Shown here one piece after another: positions 1 to 6,011 of a stretch of 6,011 bases of DNA; within the stretch, counting starts at the first letter, position 1; each line of letters begins with the position of its first letter. Position numbers and translations under genes: made by a program. This DNA is from an uncultured Bacteroidota bacterium. GTDB taxonomy: Bacteria > Bacteroidota > Bacteroidia > Chitinophagales > Chitinophagaceae. The notes beneath the pieces are model-generated. The model was not told the origin of the DNA. It saw nothing but the letters and a program-made list of their open reading frames with translations, and made no database searches. Location: the NCBI GenBank assembly GCA_903881265.1, contig CAIRSV010000281.1, forward strand, positions 1 through 6,011, written 5' to 3'.

Positions 1-190
1 AGGATTGCCTATCATCTTTACGGATTATTCTACCTTTCAGTGTGAAGGCAATACCATACCTAAATCACTTGCGAGTCTTTTTGTAGAACGCAGTTATAAA
101 GGGGATACTGTTTCTATTGAAAACGTAAAAGTCAAAGGTGCCGACAGCAAATCACATAGCTGTCAGGGCCTCAAGATGATTATTAAATAA
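1..190 (+). CDS. C-terminal end of a protein with a possible GldM/PorM-like C-terminal domain (partial)
   Basis: Only the last 62 residues and the TAA stop are present; the frame is open to the left edge (first full codon GGA at position 2), so the TTG at position 5 is not a credible start. The tail reads as a beta-rich segment: a short polar helix-like stretch (PKSLASLFVERS), then KGDTVSIENVKVKGADSK, then a closing strand ending KMIIK. This 'G-D-x-V-x-hydrophobic-E-N-hydrophobic-K-hydrophobic-K-G-x-D-x-K' pattern resembles the end of the GldM/PorM C-terminal domain, which usually has a 'F(D/E)(D/N)I+A.GPDGK' signature. The domain occurs both in the type IX secretion/gliding protein GldM and in other Bacteroidota proteins. 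Two Cys residues (in FQCEG and HSCQG) are unlike canonical GldM, so a stand-alone domain protein is at least as likely. Coding is near certain; the family call comes from memory of the motif and is tentative. A hairpin terminator follows 48 bases after the stop. Confidence 0.7.
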   Translation, partial: GLPIIFTDYSTFQCEGNTIPKSLASLFVERSYKGDTVSIENVKVKGADSKSHSCQGLKMIIK

Positions 191-238
191 AAGGGGGCGG
201 GTATTTATTATCAAGAATTGTACACAACGCTTTATGTG

Positions 239-267
239 AGTTTGCGATGTCAATGCAAACTTTTTTA
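239..267 (+). terminator. Rho-independent terminator after the left-hand gene
   Basis: AGTTTGC (239-245) pairs with GCAAACT (255-261), a perfect 7-bp stem with a 9-base loop, followed directly by a run of six T (261-266). It begins 48 bases after the TAA of the partial gene ending at 190. Orientation and T-tract fit termination of the + strand transcript. Confidence 0.7.
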
Positions 268-362
268 TGAAGCTCGACATGCAACTTGCGCAATAATATT
301 CATCATTGAATCAATAATCCATTTGCAAACAAATTAGGTTAATACTCGTCGTGCTATACATA

Positions 363-394
363 AAAATCCCCCGACAAGAGTGCCGGGGGATTTT
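363..394. terminator. Bidirectional hairpin terminator between convergent genes
   Basis: AAAATCCCCCG (363-373) pairs with CGGGGGATTTT (384-394), an 11-bp perfect stem with a GC-rich core. The 10-base loop can extend the stem by CA/TG (375-376 with 381-382). Read on the - strand, the stem ends in a T-run 18 bases past the TAA of the peptidase gene (413-415), so it is that gene's terminator. On the + strand it also ends in TTTT and can back up the hairpin at 239-267. Confidence 0.85.
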
Positions 395-412
395 GTTGAT
401 ATGGATATCTTC

Positions 413-2560
413 TTACTTGATTACATTCATTTCATCGAGTAAATGATGCCCCTTCAATACCTTGTCGACCACCCACATGATATAGCGTGTATCGGCACAA
501 ATAGTACGTTTGAAACGTGTATCGAACGCGACATCACCGCTCATTGCTTCCCAGTTTCCGTCAAAGGCGCAACCTATCAGTTCGCCATTGGCATTGATCA
601 CCGGACTGCCTGAATTGCCGCCTGTAATATCATTGTTTGTGATAAAACAAGTTACGAGGCTGCCAAGTTCCTTATCGGCATAGGCACCAAAATCTTTATT
701 TTTTAGCAAGTCAACGACATTGGCTGGCAAGTCAAATTCACGGTCACCTGCTTTGTATTTCTCAAGCAAGCCATCCGCCAGTGTATAGTATTTAAAGGAT
801 ACGGCGTCCTTCGGGCTATACGCGCAAACCTTACCATAGGTAACACGCATCGTTGAATTCGCATCTGGATACATCAGTTTGTTTTTATTCTTCTCTAATA
901 AGCCGCCCTGATATGATCTGTTCAAGTCAAACATTTCATAAGAAAACTCATTGATCTTCGCTTCGTAATTGTCTTTATAATTATGCATTACGTTTAATGC
1001 ATAATGGATAGCCGGATCTTTCATAAGCTTTTCGATATGTTCGGCATTGCAAAGATTCATAAATTTTTCGCTGTCGAGTAAGGCGGTATTTTCATAGAGA
1101 TCATTGGTAAAATCGTCGAAGGTTTTCTTCCAATCGTCGGAACCATAATTTTCAAATATATCATTGAATACTGAGGGATGCTGCGATTTTGTGACATCTT
1201 GATAATACATTAGGTTCAAGGCGGCAAACACTTTTTTGTCAAGCGGCAGATAGGTGTTTGCTAAGGTCGACTTGCGATTGGCGATTACTTTTTTACAAAG
1301 TGTTTCAAGCGAATCATCACTTACACCGGCTTTAATGGCCTTTTCGATATTATCAAAACTCAGGGCGATTTTGGTCAGCGAAGATGCAAGAAAGGCCTCG
1401 GTGAAAAAGGTTGCATGCTTGGCATACGGTGAATATTCTGCGTAGGCTTTTTGATAGTCGGGCATCACGTTCTTTAGGTCCTTATTATTGTCCTGCGCCC
1501 AGTTATTGAAGGCTTCTTCTTCCTGTTGTTTCTTCTCAAGGATACGTAAGTTTTTCAGCTGCTCTGTTTGCCCGAGAAAATATTTCCAATAATTAGCCAA
1601 ACGTGCATACGCCGACGCATATTGCAATTCTACAGCCATATCGTTCCCCATATCTTCGCGCATAATAGACAATCGCTTATCGCGAATTTTTACCAATGCT
1701 GGATTGCTAACGTTCGTAGCTAAATCTACACCATACGATGTAAGATAGCGGGTTGTGCGTCCTGGATAGCCCATGATCATGGTATAATCATTTTCTTTTA
1801 CACCTTTCAACGAAACAGGCAAATGATGCTTAGGAACAAAAGGGCGGTTATTGGCCGAATAGGCTGCCGGCTTATTGTCATTATTGCAATAGATCCTGAA
1901 CATAGAAAAGTCGCAGGTATGACGAGGCCACATCCAGTTGTCGGTATCACCGCCAAACTTTCCAAGGCTTTCTGGAGGTGTTGCCACTAAACGGACATCG
2001 GTGAATTTCTGATACACAAAAAGGAAGTATTTATTACCCGCATAAAACGATTTTACATCACTTTCATAGGTATTCTCTTCGTTCGCTGTCTTCGTAATCG
2101 CCTTTGAAATCTCATCGAATTTTGTCTCCACTTCTTTGCCATAGGCCTTACCAATAAAATTTCGAACCTTCTCGGTGACATCTTCGATACGCACCAAGAA
2201 CTTCACGGTCACACCCGGACAAGGAAGTTCCTCGGCCTGATTACCTGCCATAAATCCATTCATCAGGATATTATTACCAACAGTACTGAGTTTTGATATA
2301 GCATCAAATCCGCAGTGATGATTGGTTAGCAACAAGCCCTTATCAGAAATCATTTCAGCGGTACACCCGCCAAAGTTGACAATCGCATCCTTGAGGGAGC
2401 TTTTGTTGATGTCGTAGATTTGTTCAGGTGTGAGTTTTAGACCCAAGCGTTGCATCTCTGCATAGTTTTGTGAAAGCAGCAGTGGCATCCACATACCTTC
2501 ATCTGCCCGCGACACCAGTTGCGATGCCACTAAAAGCAGCGAGAATAGAATTCGTTTCAT
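413..2560 (-). CDS. S46 family serine dipeptidyl-peptidase, DPP7-like
   Basis: This 715-residue exported protease has the usual length for peptidase family S46 (about 700-720), which removes dipeptides from the N-termini of oligopeptides in the periplasm or at the cell surface. Residues 1-19 form a signal peptide (MKR, then ILFSLLLVA), with likely cleavage at SRA|DEG, giving the DEGMW N-terminus typical of the family. The triad reads as His82 in TNHHCG, Asp217 in WPRHTCDF and Ser650 in GGNSGSP. Cys66 and Cys83 match a conserved family disulfide. The helical insert that caps the active site in S46 enzymes lies between Asp217 and Ser650. Gly668, 18 residues after Ser650 (FDGNWE), occupies the position that is Arg in DPP11, so preference for hydrophobic rather than acidic P1 is inferred. 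Asp217 is preceded by Cys where Gly is usual. I start at ATG 2558-2560; an in-frame ATG 12 codons upstream lies before the likely promoter and would spoil the signal peptide. The gene is divergent from lpxH. Confidence 0.95.
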   Translation of the reverse strand: MKRILFSLLLVASQLVSRADEGMWMPLLLSQNYAEMQRLGLKLTPEQIYDINKSSLKDAIVNFGGCTAEMISDKGLLLTNHHCGFDAISKLSTVGNNILMNGFMAGNQAEELPCPGVTVKFLVRIEDVTEKVRNFIGKAYGKEVETKFDEISKAITKTANEENTYESDVKSFYAGNKYFLFVYQKFTDVRLVATPPESLGKFGGDTDNWMWPRHTCDFSMFRIYCNNDNKPAAYSANNRPFVPKHHLPVSLKGVKENDYTMIMGYPGRTTRYLTSYGVDLATNVSNPALVKIRDKRLSIMREDMGNDMAVELQYASAYARLANYWKYFLGQTEQLKNLRILEKKQQEEEAFNNWAQDNNKDLKNVMPDYQKAYAEYSPYAKHATFFTEAFLASSLTKIALSFDNIEKAIKAGVSDDSLETLCKKVIANRKSTLANTYLPLDKKVFAALNLMYYQDVTKSQHPSVFNDIFENYGSDDWKKTFDDFTNDLYENTALLDSEKFMNLCNAEHIEKLMKDPAIHYALNVMHNYKDNYEAKINEFSYEMFDLNRSYQGGLLEKNKNKLMYPDANSTMRVTYGKVCAYSPKDAVSFKYYTLADGLLEKYKAGDREFDLPANVVDLLKNKDFGAYADKELGSLVTCFITNNDITGGNSGSPVINANGELIGCAFDGNWEAMSGDVAFDTRFKRTICADTRYIMWVVDKVLKGHHLLDEMNVIK

Positions 2561-2579
2561 GTTTTTATTTTTTGGGTGG

Positions 2580-2587
2580 CAAATATA
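2580..2587 (-). promoter_or_regulatory. Bacteroidota-type -7 promoter element for the S46 peptidase gene
   Basis: On the - strand the sequence reads TATATTTG, an exact match to the TAnnTTTG -7 consensus of Bacteroidota housekeeping promoters. It lies 19 bases upstream of the chosen ATG, leaving a short A-rich leader without Shine-Dalgarno sequence, as is common in this phylum. No good TTTG/TTG -33 element is seen at the usual 19-21 base spacing. The position supports the ATG at 2560 over the one at 2596, which would be upstream of the transcript start. Confidence 0.6.
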
Positions 2588-2761
2588 GGGCAGCATATTA
2601 AAATTGGCTTCTTCTTTTGATGAATCTCAGGAAATTGCGCGGTGAATATCTAAATCTCGTTTTTGTCATTTTGTGGCCACATAAAAGTCCATCAGTGAAA
2701 AATGTAAGGTGAACCTAGCAGGATGTTTTGAAAAAAATAGAACCGCAACTGATCGGAATAG

Positions 2762-2769
2762 TATATTTA
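2762..2769 (+). promoter_or_regulatory. Possible weak -7 element for lpxH
   Basis: TATATTTA matches the Bacteroidota TAnnTTTG -7 consensus at all but the last position. It ends only 7 bases before the ATG at 2777, so if used it would give a leaderless or nearly leaderless transcript. No -33 TTG lies at a normal spacing; the nearest TTTG (2727-2730) is 31 bases away. This is a weak candidate. Confidence 0.25.
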
Positions 2770-2776
2770 CACCTTG

Positions 2777-3547
2777 ATGAGTTTGGCCACAGAACATATC
2801 GTGCTTCAGGAAGGAAAAAAAATTTATTTTGCTTCCGATTTTCATTTCGGTATTCCTGATTATGAAGCTACCCGTCTGCGCGAAATAAGGGTTTGTCAAT
2901 GGCTTGATAGCATCAAACACGATGCGCAACAGGTTTATCTCCTTGGCGATTTGTTTGATTCTTGGATGGAATACAAACGAGTGGTCCCAAAAGGTACGGT
3001 TCGCTTTCTAGGTAAATTGGCCGAACTTTCAGATATGGGTATCGATGTCATTGTCTTTACGGGCAATCATGATCTGTGGATGCACGGTTATTTTGAAAAG
3101 GAATTGAATGTTAGGGTGCATAAGTCGGTACAAAACGTTGAAATCGGCGATAAACTTTTTCATTTAGCACATGGCGATGGGGTCGCTAAGGAAGACAAGA
3201 AATATCGTTTACTGAAAGGCCTGCTTCATCATCCGCTTTCGCAATGGATTTATCGTCAGTTACATCCTGATGTGGGCTTATGGCTAGCCGATTTCTTCAG
3301 CCGTTTGGGTCCCAAGCATAAGTATGAAGACCTTAAAATGAAGTCTCCCGACCAGGAATATCAGCTTTTATACGCAAATGACCTGCTGCAGCGCAACAGA
3401 TATGATTATTTTATATTTGGCCATCGTCACATTCCTTGTTTGCTGAAACTTAATGCAGATGCCACTTTCATCAATATAGGCGACTGGATTACGTTTAATA
3501 CCTATGCCGTTTTTGATGGCAGTGAAACGCTGCTTGTCAAATATTGA
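2777..3547 (+). CDS. lpxH: UDP-2,3-diacylglucosamine diphosphatase (lipid A pathway)
   Basis: This 256-residue calcineurin-like metallophosphoesterase is expected to hydrolyse UDP-2,3-diacylglucosamine to lipid X (2,3-diacylglucosamine 1-phosphate) and UMP, at the inner face of the cytoplasmic membrane. Metal-site motifs appear in family order: DFHFG (Asp21, His23), GDLFD (Asp58), GNHD (Asn97, His98), HGD (His132) and GHRH (His216, His218). Between HGD and GHRH lies an insert with HHPLSQWIYRQLHP and WLADFFSRLG, matching the helical lipid-binding cap of LpxH. No signal peptide is present. Proteobacterial LpxH has GNRD where this protein has GNHD; the His form is what I recall for Bacteroidota homologues. 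I chose ATG 2777 over the adjoining in-frame TTG at 2774. There is no Shine-Dalgarno sequence. The gene is divergent from the peptidase gene and is followed by a 101-base gap. A different metallophosphoesterase activity is possible but less likely given the length and the insert. Confidence 0.87.
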   Translation: MSLATEHIVLQEGKKIYFASDFHFGIPDYEATRLREIRVCQWLDSIKHDAQQVYLLGDLFDSWMEYKRVVPKGTVRFLGKLAELSDMGIDVIVFTGNHDLWMHGYFEKELNVRVHKSVQNVEIGDKLFHLAHGDGVAKEDKKYRLLKGLLHHPLSQWIYRQLHPDVGLWLADFFSRLGPKHKYEDLKMKSPDQEYQLLYANDLLQRNRYDYFIFGHRHIPCLLKLNADATFINIGDWITFNTYAVFDGSETLLVKY

Positions 3548-3566
3548 AATAACATGACAAAAAAAG

Positions 3567-3598
3567 TTTGTCCCACAGCGGTTTTCACATTACTTTAG
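3567..3598 (+). promoter_or_regulatory. Possible promoter for the repeat-adhesin gene
   Basis: TTTG (3567-3570) is followed after 20 bases by TACTTTAG (3591-3598). This resembles the Bacteroidota -33 TTTG / -7 TAnnTTTG pair with one mismatch in the -7 element. It would leave an AT-rich leader of roughly 45 bases before ATG 3649. The spacing fits, but the match is imperfect. Confidence 0.35.
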
Positions 3599-3648
3599 CC
3601 TTTCAATTTACAGAAATAACAATTGTTTTACTTCAATATTTACGTTTT

Positions 3649-6011
3649 ATGAAAAGAATCATTACCTCTCTTATCCTTATTGCCGGTTTTATAGTACAAG
3701 GCAATGCGCAGGTACTTTTAAATCAATGTGAGAGCGCGACGCCGTGCAATGCGAGAGTTATTTGCGGTAATGCTGTAAATAGTAACTTTTCATATACGAC
3801 GGCTCCGGCTTTTAATCCAATGGTTACCTGTGCGAGTTCGACTGGTACGTTTGCCTATGCCTCAAACTGGGTCTATTATAGATTTACTTGCTATACGACG
3901 GGCACACTGAATTTCAGGTTAAACTCGAATGATAGTCTTTCAGTAGCGTCAGATCTTGACTGGGCTTTATGGGATATTTCAACCACAGGTTGTGGCTCAC
4001 TGACATCGATTATTGAATGTAATGCAGCAGGTAATGGTGCTACGGGTATTCTAACCGGTGGCTTGCCGGCAGCAAATTTCGAACCCAATGTAACGATCAC
4101 AGCGGGCAATACCTACATCATCGGTATCAGTAACCCAAGTGGTGGTAACACTGCTGGCTTTACACTTAATTTCAATGGGTCGACTGCCAGTATTAACGAT
4201 ACCAAGAAACCTTATTTGTTGGCCGTAGCGCCTTTTGATCCTTGTTCACCGGTGTCGTTTGTGAAAATACGTTTATCAGAGCCTGTTCGTTGCGATCAGG
4301 TAGGTTTACCAGGAGGTGCGGATGTAAACATTTCCTCATTACTCACTTCGCAGTTTACGGTAACACCATTAAACTGCTCAGGTTGCACGAATCCTGCGCC
4401 TAATGCCAATCCTAACTTTTTTGGTAATGCCACCGATTCTATCAAAATAGATTTCGGGGGCAATTTGGCACCGGGTACCTATACCATAACACCGATTGTC
4501 AACGCATTTTTTGATCTTTGCGGTAAATCAGATTCAACGACTGCGACTCTTGTCTTTACAGTCCCTGCTCCGTTCAAAGATTCGATTCATACGGGTTTTG
4601 ATTGTGTGACTATGAAATATCTTGATACGGTGCGCGGTGTGAATGGACTTTCTCCCTATCAGTACAAAGCGGTCGGTGGAGGATTGCCAGCAGCAGCCGG
4701 AACGTTTACAGCGCCTATGCCTGGGTATACCGTGTATGCGGTTTCAGGAGGAACACCTGTGACCTATACCGTAAAAGATGCAGGCGGTTGTCTCCAAGAT
4801 ACTACCTTGAATCGCCCGTCGGTATTGGCATTGGGCGCACCTAACTTAAGTGTGAGCGCAAGCCCGCCATGTTATAATCAGTTTAGTTTAGATTCTATCT
4901 CGGTTGTTTCTCAATCGGGTGGTGTTGGACCTTATAGTTTTGTTTGCACGCCTACGTTCGCAGGTACCATCTTTTTGCCATCGGCTGCGGCTCCCACGAA
5001 GTGGAAAAACCTTGTCTTCCCGGGCTTGGGAACCGTTTTCACTGTCACAGTAACGGATGCGAATGGTTGTACAAAAACCGGTTTGAAGAATCTAGTGAAT
5101 CCAACCTTGTTGGTGATGCCTACACCTTCAGTGACCAATCCATTGTGTTTTGGAGACAGTACCGGTAAATTGTGTTTCAATACGGCTACGACAGGTACGC
5201 CACTCTACACATACTCTATGTTGCCAACGTTTTCGAACACCCTATTTACAACAACACCAACAAACTGTTTCAATAATTTACCGGCGGGTACCTACACGAT
5301 GACTGTTACGGATGCGAACTTATGTGTGGCCACCACTACCAAAGTATTGAGTCAACCAGCGGTGCTAGTCATCAATACGAGTGCAGCTACAATTCTCAAC
5401 CCGACTTGCCCTAATAACTGTAACGGTACCTTTCAGCCGATTGCTACAGGTGGAACAGGACAAAAAAAATTCTATAAGTTGCCATTCAATATAGCCACCG
5501 GTCAATATGCAGATTCTGTGGTATCAAGTGTAGCGCCTAATAACAAATTCTTCAACCTTTGTGCAGGTACCTATACCATCTTAGTGAAAGATGCCTTGGG
5601 TTGTACAGCAACCGCTGCAGTGACATTAGCCTTGCCATTAAAACCACAGATCAATATTGGTACCATTACACCAGTGGCTTGTTTCGGTGGAACGGGCACG
5701 ATACCAGTCACCATTACCAGCGGCACACCGACCTATACAGCAGCGAGTTATATGTATCAACCAGGGCCTGTTTCAGGTATGACTGTTTCAGCAAGTGGTG
5801 CAGGTGGAACCATAGGGTCTTACACCGGTGTACCTGCGGGCACATATAACCTGATTATTATGAACGCCAATGGCTGTTCGGATACAGCTTTCGGTGTTGT
5901 GATGACACAGCCTTCAGCGCCAGTTACCTATAGTTCAGTTGTGGTGGACAGCGTACTTTGCTTCGGCACAGCTACCGGTCAAATAACGGCTCAGGCTACG
6001 GGAGGTACGAT
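3649..6011 (+). CDS. Secreted SprB-repeat adhesin-like protein, N-terminal part (runs off the right edge)
   Basis: The frame opens at ATG 3649 and stays open for 787 codons to the window edge with no stop. Residues 1-20 are a signal peptide (MKR, hydrophobic core, cleavage near GNA|QV). Residues about 23-183 form a Cys-containing beta-domain with NWVYYRFTCYTTGTLNFRL and DLDWALWDIS (73-111), a pattern I recall at the N-terminus of many Bacteroidota surface proteins. Residues about 184-304 look like an Ig-like domain (KKPYLLAVAP, LSEPVRC, APGTYTI). From about 312, repeats of about 90 residues follow the SprB scheme: a Cys near the start (LCFGDSTG), GTPxYTY, then (P)AGTYT-V-DANGC. SprB is a giant gliding-motility adhesin of Flavobacterium exported by the type IX system. 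A C-terminal T9SS sorting domain is expected beyond the edge but not seen. Composition is rich in Thr, Ser, Gly and Pro with few charged residues. There is no Shine-Dalgarno sequence. Gliding, adhesion or another surface role cannot be separated here. Confidence 0.88.
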   Translation, partial: MKRIITSLILIAGFIVQGNAQVLLNQCESATPCNARVICGNAVNSNFSYTTAPAFNPMVTCASSTGTFAYASNWVYYRFTCYTTGTLNFRLNSNDSLSVASDLDWALWDISTTGCGSLTSIIECNAAGNGATGILTGGLPAANFEPNVTITAGNTYIIGISNPSGGNTAGFTLNFNGSTASINDTKKPYLLAVAPFDPCSPVSFVKIRLSEPVRCDQVGLPGGADVNISSLLTSQFTVTPLNCSGCTNPAPNANPNFFGNATDSIKIDFGGNLAPGTYTITPIVNAFFDLCGKSDSTTATLVFTVPAPFKDSIHTGFDCVTMKYLDTVRGVNGLSPYQYKAVGGGLPAAAGTFTAPMPGYTVYAVSGGTPVTYTVKDAGGCLQDTTLNRPSVLALGAPNLSVSASPPCYNQFSLDSISVVSQSGGVGPYSFVCTPTFAGTIFLPSAAAPTKWKNLVFPGLGTVFTVTVTDANGCTKTGLKNLVNPTLLVMPTPSVTNPLCFGDSTGKLCFNTATTGTPLYTYSMLPTFSNTLFTTTPTNCFNNLPAGTYTMTVTDANLCVATTTKVLSQPAVLVINTSAATILNPTCPNNCNGTFQPIATGGTGQKKFYKLPFNIATGQYADSVVSSVAPNNKFFNLCAGTYTILVKDALGCTATAAVTLALPLKPQINIGTITPVACFGGTGTIPVTITSGTPTYTAASYMYQPGPVSGMTVSASGAGGTIGSYTGVPAGTYNLIIMNANGCSDTAFGVVMTQPSAPVTYSSVVVDSVLCFGTATGQITAQATGGT
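4582..6011 (+). repeat. Five full and one partial SprB-type protein repeats, period about 90 residues
   Basis: Approximate units by base: 4582-4851, 4852-5121, 5122-5379, 5380-5655, 5656-5931 and 5932-6011 (cut). The leading Cys falls at residues 319, 408, 500, 587, 678 and 771 (spacings 89, 92, 87, 91, 93). The trailing Cys, in the (D/N)A-x-x-C turn, falls at 381, 474, 559, 652 and 743. Best-kept segments are LCFGDSTG / ACFGGTG / LCFGTATG, PAGTYT / CAGTYT / PAGTYN, and DANGC / DALGC / NANGC. At DNA level the units are strongly diverged, so this is an old protein repeat and not a recent tandem duplication. The first two units are the most degenerate and may be relatives rather than true SprB repeats. 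Confidence 0.8.

Noticed and set aside
268..362. Non-coding stretch between the two terminators, searched for a small gene or RNA
   Set aside because: No credible start with coding character and no strong structure; the TTTGCAAA at 322-329 is a short palindrome that can be chance.
1254..1445. Open frame on the + strand inside the peptidase gene
   Set aside because: It lies fully antisense to the S46 coding region and has no recognisable product.
2672..2681. 10-bp palindrome TGTGGCCACA in the divergent intergenic region, with a similar TTTGGCCACA at the lpxH start
   Set aside because: The second copy is coding sequence and is not a full palindrome. A single 10-bp palindrome is not enough to call an operator.
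2666..2929. Open frame on the - strand overlapping the lpxH start
   Set aside because: It overlaps the well-supported lpxH gene antisense, and its product shows no recognisable domain or signal. It is a shadow frame.
3556..3572. Hairpin GACAAA/TTTGTC just after lpxH
   Set aside because: The stem is only 6 bp and AT-rich, and no T-tract follows, so it is not a convincing terminator.
3891..5849. Several short open frames on both strands (3891-4109, 4932-5180, 4944-5168, 5559-5849)
   Set aside because: All lie within the continuous adhesin frame that starts at 3649; their products look like frame-shifted repeat sequence.
4582..6011. Recent DNA-level tandem duplication in the repeat region
   Set aside because: Units share protein motifs but only short identical DNA stretches, so there is no sign of recent expansion or phase variation.

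Overview
The window looks like chromosomal DNA from a Bacteroidota bacterium, probably a Chitinophagaceae- or Flavobacterium-like member with a type IX secretion system. The grounds are an S46-family dipeptidyl-peptidase, a Bacteroidota-style LpxH, a long secreted protein built of SprB-type repeats, a TAnnTTTG-type -7 promoter element, and AT-rich leaders without Shine-Dalgarno sequences.

Layout, left to right. (1) Positions 1-190 hold the 3' end of a + strand gene whose C-terminus resembles the GldM/PorM C-terminal fold (tentative). (2) Positions 191-412 are non-coding and hold two hairpin terminators. One has a T-tract and serves the left-hand gene. The other is a strong GC-rich stem that can work in both directions between the convergent genes. 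(3) Positions 413-2560 on the - strand encode a complete 715-residue S46 serine dipeptidyl-peptidase with a signal peptide and an identifiable catalytic triad. It has Gly at the S1-specificity position, which points to DPP7-type rather than DPP11-type activity. (4) Positions 2561-2776 are the divergent intergenic region, with a good -7 element for the peptidase gene and a weak one for lpxH. (5) Positions 2777-3547 on the + strand encode LpxH, the lipid A pathway UDP-2,3-diacylglucosamine diphosphatase. (6) Positions 3649-6011 on the + strand are the first 787 codons of a long secreted adhesin-like protein that runs off the right edge. It has a signal peptide, a C-rich beta-domain, an Ig-like domain and then repeats of about 90 residues with a regular two-cysteine pattern.

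The three complete or long genes all concern the cell envelope: periplasmic peptide breakdown, lipid A synthesis and a surface adhesin. They are not arranged as one operon: the peptidase gene is divergent from lpxH, and a 101-base gap with its own possible promoter separates lpxH from the adhesin gene. No mobile element, CRISPR array, tRNA or rRNA is visible. I see no clearly new biological system; the most interesting item is the truncated repeat adhesin.
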